Assembly: GCA_964421865.1 (NCBI GenBank) | Contig: CAYQZH010000050.1 | Location: forward strand, 1 to 18,085 | Length of the DNA stretch: 18,085 bases | DNA from: SBAX01 sp964421865 | GTDB lineage: Bacteria > Planctomycetota > Phycisphaerae > UBA1845 | Reading direction: 5' to 3' | Part shown: piece after piece, positions 1 through 7,248 of the stretch | Layout of the letters: each line of letters opens with the position of its first letter | Position numbering within the stretch: position 1 is the stretch's first letter | Position numbers and translations under genes: made by a program | The notes under the pieces: model-generated | Databases searched by the model: none | Told to the model about the DNA's origin: nothing | The model's input: the letters and a program-made list of their open reading frames with translations, nothing else

Positions 1-5
1 GCTAA

Positions 6-60
6 CCGGTGGCGGCGCTTCGCTTGCCACCGGCTATGTTAGAACAGGCCTCCGGCCTGT
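6..60. repeat. Two adjacent GC-rich palindromes upstream of ileS
   Basis: Two perfect inverted repeats lie side by side. CCGGTGGC at 6-13 pairs with GCCACCGG at 26-33 around a 12-base loop. ACAGGCC at 44-50 pairs with GGCCTGT at 54-60 around a 3-base loop. There is no T-tract after the first and only mixed sequence after the second, so an intrinsic terminator for an upstream gene is possible but not shown. They resemble the other intergenic palindromes of this window in GC content and size. Confidence 0.6.
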
Positions 61-126
61 GAAAAGTCCGAAAGGAAAAACCTACCCACAATTCTGACGC
101 CGACCCGCAGCCGCCCGCCGAACCGA

Positions 127-155
127 TTCACGTCGAGGTGCAAGCCGATTATAGT
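127..155 (+). promoter_or_regulatory. Candidate sigma70-type promoter of ileS
   Basis: TTCACG at 127-132 (4 of 6 matches to TTGACA) and TATAGT at 150-155 (5 of 6 matches to TATAAT) are separated by exactly 17 bases. Transcription would start near 162, leaving a leader of about 78 bases before the ATG at 240. This placement argues against the in-frame ATG at 138, which would lie upstream of the transcript start. The assignment rests on pattern matching only. Confidence 0.45.
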
Positions 156-189
156 ACGTTGGGCTGCGTCGCTATGCGGCGGCGGTCCG

Positions 190-211
190 CGCGGGCTGGA
201 GCCCGCGGCTC
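190..211. repeat. Hairpin in the ileS leader
   Basis: CGCGGGCT at 190-197 is followed by GG and then its perfect reverse complement AGCCCGCG at 200-207. An alternative overlapping stem pairs GAGCC (199-203) with GGCTC (207-211). The structure lies between the candidate promoter and the start codon, so it would form in the mRNA leader. It may simply be a dispersed intergenic repeat. No T-box features were recognised. Confidence 0.5.
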
Positions 212-239
212 GCAAAAACTGGTTGCGACGGTGTGCTCC

Positions 240-3200
240 ATGGCGTTTGAGAAGGTTGATCCCAAGGTTGACTTCCCCGCCCAAGAGCGAGCGGTGCTGG
301 CGTTTTGGGAGAGAACGCGGGCCTTCGAAAAGCTGCGCGAGATCAACCGAGGTAAGCCGAAGTGGTCCTTCCTCGACGGGCCGATCACGGCCAACAACCC
401 CATGGGCGTCCACCACGCCTGGGGCCGGACCTACAAAGACATCTATCAGCGCTACTACGCCTCGCTGGGCCGCGAGCTGCGCTACCAGAACGGCTTCGAC
501 TGCCAGGGGTTGTGGGTGGAGGTCGAGGTCGAGAAGGAGCACGGGTTCACCAGCAAGAAGGACATCGAGGCCTACGGGATCGGCAAGTTCGTCGAGGAGT
601 GCAAGGCCCGGGCGTGCAAGTTCGCGGCCATGCAGACCGAGCAGTCGCAGCGGCTCGGACAGTGGATGGACTGGGAGCACTCCTACTACACGATGTCGGA
701 CGAGAACAACTACGGCATCTGGGCGTTCCTCAAGAAGTGCCACGAGAAGGGGCTGGTCTACAAGGGCATGGATGTGATGCCTTGGTGCCCGCGGTGCGGG
801 ACAGGCATCAGCCAGATGGAGATGAATGAGGGGTATCGCGAGGTGCCGCACGCCTCGGTGTTCGTGGCGTTCCCGATTTGCCGATCCGAGGATGACCGAC
901 TGGAAAGTCGGCCCCACAATCCGAGTCGGTCCCACAATGAAAATCTGCTGGTATGGACGACGACGCCGTGGACACTCAGCTCGAACGTCGCGGCCGCGGT
1001 GAAGCCGGAGATGGCCTATGTGAAGGTCAAGCAGGGCGATCGCTATTACTACGTCGGGAAGGGCAACTTCGAGAGTGCCCGCGCGCAGCCGGTGCAGACC
1101 ACGGATCGGACCAAGATTGCGCCGCTCATGTCCATTCAGGCGATGTTCAAGAACCTCGGACCGTTCGAGGTGGTTGAGGAGCTTCGCGGGGAATCGCTCA
1201 TCGGCCTCAAGTATCAAGGGCCGTTCGATCAACTGGACGGGGCGGCGGAGGCTGTCCCCGCTCATCGCGTGATCGCGTGGGACGCGGTGACCGAGTCGGA
1301 AGGAACGGGAATCGTACACATCGCACCGGGATGCGGGGCCGAGGACTATCAACTCGGCAAGAAACTGGGACTGCCGCAAGTCGCGCCCTTATATGAAGAC
1401 GGCCGGTTTCGACCGGAGTTTGGAGTTTTGTCCGGGAAGCGGTTCGACGAAGTCGCTGACGACGTAGTCGCCGATCTGAAGAAACGCGGACTGCTCTTTG
1501 CCAAGGAGCAGTATTGGCATCGTTATCCCCATTGCTGGCGTTGCAAGGATGAACTGGTCTACCGGCTGGTGGACGAATGGTTCATCAATATGAATTGGCG
1601 CGAGCAGATCATGGAATCGGCCCGGCAGTCCCGCTGGATCCCGGAATGGGGATTGGAGCGGGAACTGGACTGGCTGCGAAATATGGGCGACTGGATGATC
1701 TCCAAGAAGCGCTACTGGGGATTGGCGTTGCCCATTTGGGAATGCCACCAGTGCGGGCACTTCGAGGTCATCGGCGGACTGGAGGAATTGAAAGCCCGTG
1801 CGGTGTCGGGATGGGAAAAGTTCGAGGGTCACTCTCCTCACCGGCCTTGGGTGGACGCGGTGAGACTTCGTTGCCCGCAGTGTGGTGACACAACGGTTTC
1901 ACGGGTCAAGGACGTGGGCAACCCGTGGTTGGACGCGAGCATCGTGCCGTTTTCAACAATGGGGTATTTCTCGGATCGCAAGTATTGGGAGCAGTGGTTC
2001 CCGGCGGAGTTCGTGGTCGAGGCCTTGCCCGGACAATTCCGCAATTGGTTCTACGCCTTACTCACCGTCAGCACGATGATGGTGGATCGATCGCCGTTTA
2101 AGGTGCTCAAAGGTCACGGACTGGTCATGGACGACGAGGGCAAGCCGATGCACAAGTCGGCGGGCAACGCCCTCGAGTTCAACGAGGCCGCCGACAAGAT
2201 CGGCGTCGACGTGATGCGCTGGCTGTATGCGGCCACGTCGCCGGAGCGGAACGTGCTCTTCGGCCCGCACCATTGCGACGAAGTTCGCCGCGACGTAATC
2301 CTGCCGTGGTGGAACGTCTATTCGTTCTTCTGCAATCTCGCCCGCGTGGACGACTTTAGACCTGACGTTCACACGGCGAGCCCGAACGAACGGTCCTTGT
2401 TGGATCGGTGGATTCTCTCCGACCTGCACAAGCTGACCGGCGTCGCGCATGAGTCGTACAGTCAGTTTGACGTGGCCAGGTTCTGCACAGAGGCGGCGCG
2501 GTTTATCGGCGTGCTGAGCACGTGGTATGTGCGGCGGTCGCGGCGGCGGTTCTACGGCGAGGGTTGGCCCGCGGACAAACGTGCGGCCTACTCGACGCTA
2601 TACGACGTGCTCACCACGTTCAACCGCTTGATCGCCCCGATTATGCCGTTTATGGCCGAGACCGTCTATCAGAGCCTCGTCGCCAAACAACGTAACGATT
2701 CTCCCGCGAGCATCCACCATGTGCCCTTCCCGTCGGCGGATGCGCGGCTCGTTGATGAAACTCTTTCCGCGCATGTGGCCGCGACGTTGCGATTGGTCTC
2801 CCTGGCGCGTTCAGCGCGGAAGGAATCGAATCTGAAGATCCGTCAGCCTCTGGCGGAACTGGTGATCGTGCCGGGCAGCGACGCGGAGCGCAACGCGGTG
2901 GGGCTGTTCGAGGACCACTTCATCGAGGAGCTGAACGTCAAGAAGGTGATGCTCCGCGAAGACCGCGACGGACTGTACACTGTGACGGTATCGCCGAACA
3001 TGAAGACGCTGGGGCCGAAGTTCGGGCGGCACCTCGCGGCCGCGAAGAAGGCGATTGAAGGCCTGGATGCGCGGGAGTTGGAGGCGAGATCGGCCCGTGG
3101 TGAGTCGCTCAGCCTTACCGTCGAGGGGGCGAAAGCGATCGCCACGATGGAAGATTTGACGATTTCAAAATCCTACGGGGAGCACTGGGCCGGGGCGTCC

Positions 3201-3518
3201 GACGGTGCGACGGTGGTGCTCATCGACAAGCGGATCACTCCGACCTTGAAAAACGAAGGCATCGCGCGGGATATTGTTCGCAATGTGCAGAATCTACGAA
3301 AGGACGCGGGACTGGACATCGCCGACCGGATCAAGCTGAGCCTGGTGACGGAGTCGCCGATACTCAAGGCCGCCATCGACCAGTTCCATGATTACATCGC
3401 CGGTGAGACGCTGGCGATCGAGATGGTGTCGAAGCCGCTCGACGACGCGGCGGGTAAGACGAGTGTCGAAATCGAACCCCGGCACAGCGTCACCGTGGCG
3501 CTGGCGAAATTGCGATGA
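240..3518 (+). CDS. ileS: Isoleucyl-tRNA synthetase, divergent class I type
   Basis: Cytoplasmic enzyme that charges tRNA-Ile with isoleucine using ATP. The 1092 residues show the class I HIGH-like motif as HAWG (residues 59-62) and the KMSKS-like motif as PMHKS followed by AGN (636-640). The CP1 editing domain is marked by TTTPWTL and by GTGIVHIAPG. A zinc ribbon (C502, C505, C545, C548) sits after RYWGLALPIW. An anticodon-binding helical region follows, and the C-terminal segment includes EGIARDIVRNVQNLRKDAGL, typical of the long eukaryote-like IleS type. The start at 240 (MAFEKVDPKV) is chosen because the family begins there and the upstream in-frame codons encode a hairpin repeat; no clear Shine-Dalgarno is visible. 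Residues 216-234 are an in-frame repeat insertion, described separately. It could be a paralogous class I synthetase rather than the sole housekeeping copy. Confidence 0.9.
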   Translation: MAFEKVDPKVDFPAQERAVLAFWERTRAFEKLREINRGKPKWSFLDGPITANNPMGVHHAWGRTYKDIYQRYYASLGRELRYQNGFDCQGLWVEVEVEKEHGFTSKKDIEAYGIGKFVEECKARACKFAAMQTEQSQRLGQWMDWEHSYYTMSDENNYGIWAFLKKCHEKGLVYKGMDVMPWCPRCGTGISQMEMNEGYREVPHASVFVAFPICRSEDDRLESRPHNPSRSHNENLLVWTTTPWTLSSNVAAAVKPEMAYVKVKQGDRYYYVGKGNFESARAQPVQTTDRTKIAPLMSIQAMFKNLGPFEVVEELRGESLIGLKYQGPFDQLDGAAEAVPAHRVIAWDAVTESEGTGIVHIAPGCGAEDYQLGKKLGLPQVAPLYEDGRFRPEFGVLSGKRFDEVADDVVADLKKRGLLFAKEQYWHRYPHCWRCKDELVYRLVDEWFINMNWREQIMESARQSRWIPEWGLERELDWLRNMGDWMISKKRYWGLALPIWECHQCGHFEVIGGLEELKARAVSGWEKFEGHSPHRPWVDAVRLRCPQCGDTTVSRVKDVGNPWLDASIVPFSTMGYFSDRKYWEQWFPAEFVVEALPGQFRNWFYALLTVSTMMVDRSPFKVLKGHGLVMDDEGKPMHKSAGNALEFNEAADKIGVDVMRWLYAATSPERNVLFGPHHCDEVRRDVILPWWNVYSFFCNLARVDDFRPDVHTASPNERSLLDRWILSDLHKLTGVAHESYSQFDVARFCTEAARFIGVLSTWYVRRSRRRFYGEGWPADKRAAYSTLYDVLTTFNRLIAPIMPFMAETVYQSLVAKQRNDSPASIHHVPFPSADARLVDETLSAHVAATLRLVSLARSARKESNLKIRQPLAELVIVPGSDAERNAVGLFEDHFIEELNVKKVMLREDRDGLYTVTVSPNMKTLGPKFGRHLAAAKKAIEGLDARELEARSARGESLSLTVEGAKAIATMEDLTISKSYGEHWAGASDGATVVLIDKRITPTLKNEGIARDIVRNVQNLRKDAGLDIADRIKLSLVTESPILKAAIDQFHDYIAGETLAIEMVSKPLDDAAGKTSVEIEPRHSVTVALAKLR
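894..940 (+). repeat. Dispersed repeat inserted in frame within ileS
   Basis: CCGACT (896-901) and AGTCGG (906-911) form a stem with a GGAA loop. AGTCGGCCCCACAAT at 906-920 is then repeated as AGTCGGTCCCACAAT at 924-938, an 18-base period that keeps frame. The segment 894-917 matches the reverse complement of 3646-3669 with about three or four differences. The encoded peptide is a low-complexity loop with the pattern SRPHNP-SRSHNE, between FPICRSE and NENLLVWTTTPW of the synthetase. Confidence 0.7.
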
Positions 3519-3562
3519 ATTGCAACGGACATGGGATGTCACCCCGCTGAGAGAAGTCATCA

Positions 3563-3609
3563 GAGCCGCGAGCGGGAGTAGAAATCGTAGGTCGGGTCAT
3601 CGACCCGAC
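3563..3609. repeat. Intergenic repeats after ileS: GAGCCGCGAGCG unit and palindrome
   Basis: GAGCCGCGAGCGGGAG at 3563-3578 is the first part of the 23-base repeat found elsewhere in the window. It is followed by a perfect palindrome, GTCGGGTC (3591-3598), ATC loop, GACCCGAC (3602-3609). The hairpin lies about 70 bases after the ileS stop and could act in termination, but no T-run follows on the plus strand. Confidence 0.6.
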
Positions 3610-3644
3610 ATCGTAGAGTCCACGGTGTGAACCGTCAGATTTGC

Positions 3645-3670
3645 AGGTGGGACCGACTTCCCAGTCGATC
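3645..3670. repeat. Intergenic copy of the repeat found inside ileS
   Basis: The stretch contains GGTGGGACCGACTTCCCAGT. Its reverse complement matches the element at 894-917 within the ileS coding region with about three or four differences. It lies immediately before the start of the HtrA-like protease and occupies the place where its ribosome binding site would be expected. Confidence 0.6.
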
Positions 3671-3681
3671 CGCATTAACCA

Positions 3682-4854
3682 ATGACCCAGTCCCCCTCCA
3701 ATCCCACCGACTGGCAAGCCGGCCCGCCAGCATACCGGTCCCCATCCCGGACCAATTGGGCGGCGATGGGGTTGGTATGGGCGATCGTGTTCTTGGCGGT
3801 GTGGGCGTGGTGGCGACGGGAGCAAAGCTCCCCGCTGACGAATCCCCCAGCCGAGCCGCGGCCCGTGCTCGCCCGCGGAGACCTAGCTGAAGACGAGAAG
3901 GCGACCATCGACGTCTTCAAGGAGGCGTCCCCGTCGGTGGTCTTTATCACCACCAGCGACGTCGCCCGCGACATGTTCAGCCTTAACCCCATCGAGGTGC
4001 AACGCGGCAGCGGGTCCGGCTTCATCTACGACCGCGAAGGTCACATCGTGACCAACTTGCACGTGCTGATCGAGGGCCGCAAGTGGACCGTCACGCTGGC
4101 CGATCGCTCGCAGTGGGAGGCGCAGTTCGTGGGGGCGGCCGAGGATAAGGACCTCGCCGTACTGAGAATCGACGCCCCTTCCGCACGCCTCAAGCCCATC
4201 GCCGTCGGGACCTCCAGCGACTTGCAGGTGGGACAGAAGGTCTTCGCCATCGGCAACCCCTTCGGTCTGGATCAGACGCTCACCACAGGCATCGTGAGCG
4301 CGCTGGGCCGCGAGATTCGCTCGCTGTCGGACCGGCCGATCCAGGACGTGATCCAAACCGACGCCGCGATCAACCCCGGCAACTCCGGCGGGCCGCTGCT
4401 CGACAGCGCCGGACGGTTGATCGGGGTCAACACGCAGATCGCCAGCCCGTCGGGAGCCAGCGCCGGGATCGGGTTCGCCATCCCCGTGGACATCGTCAAC
4501 CGCGTCGTACCTGAACTCATCCGTCATGGTCGCCTAACCAGGCCGATCCTGGGCGTGAAAGTTTGGCCGGATAACGTGACGCGACAGCTCGGACTGGAGG
4601 GCGTACTGCTTCGTGAAGTCCCTGAAACCAGTGCCGCGGGGAAGGCGGGGCTGCGCGGAACCATCGTGACCCGCGACGGAAGGATCCGCCAACTTGGCGA
4701 TCTGGTGCTGAAAATCGACGACCGCCCCACGCCGGGCCAGAACGCATTGCTCGACGCCTTGGAGCAATACAAGGTCGGCGACGACGTACGCGTGACGTTT
4801 CGGCGGGACGATCAAGAACAAGCCGCCACCGTGCGGCTTCAGGCGATGGAGTAA
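3682..4854 (+). CDS. Membrane-anchored HtrA/Deg-family serine protease with one PDZ domain
   Basis: Envelope quality-control protease of the trypsin fold (MEROPS S1C). The 390-residue protein has a proline-rich N-terminus, one hydrophobic segment (about residues 26-44) and no cleavable signal peptide, giving a DegS-like layout with the protease outside the membrane. The triad is visible: H127 in VTNLHVL, D157 in EDKDLAVLRI, S235 in NPGNSGGPLL. A single PDZ domain fills about residues 288-386, beginning at PILGVKV and including LGDLVLKIDDRP. It starts 163 bases after ileS, and the two genes need not share a transcript because repeats fill the gap. No Shine-Dalgarno is visible before the ATG. 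With only one PDZ it fits regulatory or DegS/HhoA-type proteases better than two-PDZ DegP. The exact substrate cannot be read from the sequence. Confidence 0.93.
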   Translation: MTQSPSNPTDWQAGPPAYRSPSRTNWAAMGLVWAIVFLAVWAWWRREQSSPLTNPPAEPRPVLARGDLAEDEKATIDVFKEASPSVVFITTSDVARDMFSLNPIEVQRGSGSGFIYDREGHIVTNLHVLIEGRKWTVTLADRSQWEAQFVGAAEDKDLAVLRIDAPSARLKPIAVGTSSDLQVGQKVFAIGNPFGLDQTLTTGIVSALGREIRSLSDRPIQDVIQTDAAINPGNSGGPLLDSAGRLIGVNTQIASPSGASAGIGFAIPVDIVNRVVPELIRHGRLTRPILGVKVWPDNVTRQLGLEGVLLREVPETSAAGKAGLRGTIVTRDGRIRQLGDLVLKIDDRPTPGQNALLDALEQYKVGDDVRVTFRRDDQEQAATVRLQAME

Positions 4855-4874
4855 CGCGAGCATTGCCACAATCG

Positions 4875-4927
4875 GAGCCGCGAGCGGAAGCGAGCGGAGA
4901 AACAGAGCCGCGACCGTGAGGGAGCGG
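4875..4927. repeat. Tandem pair of 23-base GAGCCGCG repeats
   Basis: Two copies at 4875-4897 and 4905-4927 both begin GAGCCGCGA and end GAGCGG, and they agree at 19 of 23 positions. The start-to-start distance is 30 bases. Related copies stand at 3563-3578, 11926-11948, 14430-14452 (reverse) and 14461-14483 (reverse). They fill most of the 117-base gap between two convergent genes (HtrA-like protease and CoA-binding protein). Confidence 0.7.
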
Positions 4928-4971
4928 GGCGCGTCGCGATGCCGCGCATGTCTACGAGGCACACCTTGTCG

Positions 4972-5358
4972 TCACTCTCCCGGAAACGAGGCCGGACTGA
5001 CGCCCAGGTCCACGATGCTACAGGCAAGGATAGGCTCGAGGCCCAGCGCCTCGGCCTCGGCGACCAACTCTTCGCTCTCCGCGCCGGGGTTGACGAAGAA
5101 CTCCTTGGGATCGGCCGCGGCGATCGAGGAAAGCGCCTGGACGCCCAAGGCCGGCGGCAGATAGAGTGTCACGCGGTCGATCGTCACGGGAATCTCCTCG
5201 ATGGTCGCGTAGACCTTCAGCCCTTCAATCTCGTCGCCCTTGGGGTTGACCGGATACACGTCCCACCCCTGAGCGACGTACGCCCGCACGGCCTTGTTGC
5301 TGTATTTGCTGCGATCGCTCGAGGCGCCCACCACCGCAACCGCTCTATTCCTGTCCAT
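4972..5358 (-). CDS. CoA-binding domain protein, YccU-like
   Basis: Small cytoplasmic Rossmann-fold protein of the CoA_binding_2/YccU family, 128 residues against about 135-140 in the family. Nucleotide-binding signature VAVVGASSDRSKYSNKA (about residues 7-23), then VYPVNPKGDEIEG (34-46), a central LYLPP strand and NPGAESEEL. A conserved cysteine follows in ACSIVDLGV near the C-terminus. A GTG eight codons upstream (5382) is in frame, but an AAGGAG eight bases before the ATG at 5358 decides for the shorter form, MDRNRAVAVVGAS. The gene is divergent from tcmP (136 bases between starts) and convergent with the HtrA gene. The physiological role of the family is not established; binding of CoA or acyl-CoA is inferred from the fold. 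Confidence 0.88.
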   Translation of the reverse strand: MDRNRAVAVVGASSDRSKYSNKAVRAYVAQGWDVYPVNPKGDEIEGLKVYATIEEIPVTIDRVTLYLPPALGVQALSSIAAADPKEFFVNPGAESEELVAEAEALGLEPILACSIVDLGVSPASFPGE

Positions 5359-5494
5359 GCCTGATGCTCCTTGAGGTCCCACGAGTTATATCGCTGCCAT
5401 GTCAGATCCGCCATCGCTGTGCTTGCAACCAAGTTGCGTTTGGGTTACGTTAGGAGTTCGTTGGCATTCACTGCTGGCGATACGGAGCGATGCG

Positions 5495-6382
5495 ATGGTC
5501 AAGCACCAATTTGGCGGGTCATGGACCGAAGAGAAACTGGAACGCGTTCGTAAGTATCTTGTTGCCTACACAAAGATTTTCAGGACGAATGTTCGTGCAC
5601 AGTATTTTCAGACGACGTACGTTGATGCCTTTGCTGGAACCGGGGCACGCATCGATGCGACTGCTGACCGTGATGTCCTCGGGGGGTCACTCTTTGGGTT
5701 AATCGGCGACTCGGACGTCGATTCCTTCAAGAAGGGGAGTGCGCGGATCGCGCTGGAGGTCGATCCGCCGTTCGATCACTATGCTTTTGTTGAGCTAAAG
5801 CCGGACCGGGCTGCAGAGCTCGAATCGCTGACTGCCCAGTTCGCGGGCCGAGACATCCGAGTCGAGCGTGCGGAGGCAAATGCGTTCCTCCGGTCGTGGT
5901 GCTCGCAGACGAACTGGCGTCGAAACCGCGCTGTCGTCTTCCTCGATCCGTATGGTATGCAGGTTGAGTGGAGAACGATCGAAGCAATCGCCGATACGAA
6001 GGCCATAGACCTGTGGTGGCTTGTGCCCCTGGGGATCGGGTTGAACCGTCTTCTGACGAGCGGCGGACCTCCACCGCTCGAATGGGCCGAAGCGTTAACG
6101 CGGAGCCTGGGGACCGACGAGTGGAGAAGCGTCTTCTACGCGCGGAGCGACGAGCCCATGTTATTCCCCGACGATTTGAGCGAGCACAAGGTCGTGGGCG
6201 TCGAGAGCCTCGGTCGGTTCGTCCTTGATCGCCTCAAATCCGCGTTTGCGAAGGTCGCAACGAACCCCCTGACGTTGCGGAATTCGAAAAACACGCCTAT
6301 TTATCTTCTCTGCTTTGCGGCCGGGAATCCAAAGGGCGCGACAACGGCAGTCAAAATCGCACAAGACATCCTCAAGAAGTAG
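5495..6382 (+). CDS. tcmP: Three-Cys-motif partner protein TcmP
   Basis: This 295-residue protein matches the TcmP family, which occurs next to three-Cys-motif DUF5131 proteins, as it does here. Its biochemical role is not known to me. Visible features are the opening GGSWTEEKLERVRKYLVAYT, a methyltransferase-like motif VDAFAGTG (43-50), an acidic residue after the next strand (FVELKPDRAAEL, 98-109), and VVFLDPYGMQVEW (147-159), placed like the catalytic DPPY-type loop of DNA methylases. An SAM-dependent methyltransferase-like fold is therefore inferred. The start at 5495 is preceded by GGAG (5484-5487) with a 7-base spacer; an in-frame ATG at 5399 would add 32 non-conserved residues. The stop lies 9 bases before the DUF5131 start, so the two form an operon. 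The gene looks less GC-rich than its neighbours by eye, consistent with transfer. Confidence 0.85.
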   Translation: MVKHQFGGSWTEEKLERVRKYLVAYTKIFRTNVRAQYFQTTYVDAFAGTGARIDATADRDVLGGSLFGLIGDSDVDSFKKGSARIALEVDPPFDHYAFVELKPDRAAELESLTAQFAGRDIRVERAEANAFLRSWCSQTNWRRNRAVVFLDPYGMQVEWRTIEAIADTKAIDLWWLVPLGIGLNRLLTSGGPPPLEWAEALTRSLGTDEWRSVFYARSDEPMLFPDDLSEHKVVGVESLGRFVLDRLKSAFAKVATNPLTLRNSKNTPIYLLCFAAGNPKGATTAVKIAQDILKK

Positions 6383-6391
6383 CGGCGAACC

Positions 6392-7135
6392 GTGGCAACA
6401 CAATCGACCATCGAATGGACCGAAATGACCTGGAACCCCGTGACGGGTTGTTCCAAAGTCAGCGACGGGTGCCGCAATTGCTACGCCGAGCGCATGGCCA
6501 AACGCCTGAAGGCGATGGGCAGCAAGCGGTACGAGAACGCTTTTCGGGTCACCTTGCACGAGGACCTGTTGGACCTCCCTCGGCGAATGCGCCGCCCGCG
6601 TGTGATTTTCGTGAACTCCATGAGCGACCTGTTCCATGAGAAGGTCCCCTTCGAGTTCATCCGGGATGTCTTCCGCACGATGGTCGCCTGCCCCCAGCAC
6701 ACGTTCCAGGTGCTGACGAAACGGAGTGGGCGACTTCGGGACCTTGGATCGTCCCTTCCTTGGCCCGCGAACGTGTGGATGGGAGTCAGCGTCGAGGACG
6801 TTCGCGTGCTTCACCGGATTGACGACCTCGTCGCCGTGCCCGCGCGCGTCCGGTTTTTATCCTGCGAACCGTTGATCGGGCCTCTGGACGAACTTCCACT
6901 GCGCGGGATTTCTTGGGTCATCGTCGGTGGTGAGTCTGGTCCCGGTGCGCGTTCCATGCGGAAGTGCTGGGTCGAGTCGATTAGGCGGCAGTGCCGCGAC
7001 GCCGACATTCCATTCTTCTTCAAGCAGTGGGGTGGGGTGCGCAAGCATCTCACCGGGCGAACACTCAACGGGCGCCTCTACGACGCGATGCCCGGCGCGC
7101 CGATGACCGTGTCGTTGCCGGTTCTGGTCCGGTGA
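6392..7135 (+). CDS. DUF5131 / phage Gp37-Gp68 family three-Cys-motif protein
   Basis: This 247-residue protein belongs to the family named DUF5131 (phage Gp37/Gp68, PF07505). The hallmark is C20-x6-C27-x2-C30 in TGCSKVSDGCRNCYAERMAK, preceded by IEWTEMTWNPVTG. Later conserved blocks are VIFVNSMSDLFHE (71-83), FQVLTKR (105-111), WMGVSVE (129-135), FLSCEPLIGPL (155-165), WVIVGGESGPGARSM (175-189) and PFFFKQWGG (207-215). The N-terminal cysteine cluster and barrel-like strand order suggest a relative of radical-SAM enzymes, but the spacing differs from canonical CxxxCxxC and no activity is shown. Translation starts at GTG, with no strong Shine-Dalgarno, 9 bases after tcmP, so the two are probably co-expressed and act together. 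Full-length for the family. Confidence 0.88.
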   Translation: MATQSTIEWTEMTWNPVTGCSKVSDGCRNCYAERMAKRLKAMGSKRYENAFRVTLHEDLLDLPRRMRRPRVIFVNSMSDLFHEKVPFEFIRDVFRTMVACPQHTFQVLTKRSGRLRDLGSSLPWPANVWMGVSVEDVRVLHRIDDLVAVPARVRFLSCEPLIGPLDELPLRGISWVIVGGESGPGARSMRKCWVESIRRQCRDADIPFFFKQWGGVRKHLTGRTLNGRLYDAMPGAPMTVSLPVLVR

Positions 7136-7248
7136 CCGCATCCCAAGTCTCCGTTTGCCTTCGTTGCCTCGTGGAAGGAACGCGTGGTCGCGGGCGGCGC
7201 GCAACCGTATGATGTCCGGCGAAGACGAAGCGTGGCTGGGATGCGAGA

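Noticed and set aside
138..239. N-terminal extension of IleS from the ATG at 138
   Set aside because: The 34 extra residues encode the leader hairpin and are Arg/Ala-rich without family similarity, and the candidate promoter would start the transcript downstream of 138.
39..1379. Long minus-strand open frame of 446 codons antisense to ileS
   Set aside because: It has no recognisable protein features. Open antisense frames are expected opposite GC-rich genes, and the plus strand encodes a clear synthetase.
4875..4927. Possible minimal CRISPR
   Set aside because: There are only two imperfect copies with a 7-base gap, no further units and no cas genes; the units recur elsewhere as dispersed intergenic repeats.
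5399..5494. TcmP start at the ATG at 5399
   Set aside because: It would add 32 residues with no family similarity and lacks a ribosome site, whereas the ATG at 5495 has GGAG at good spacing.
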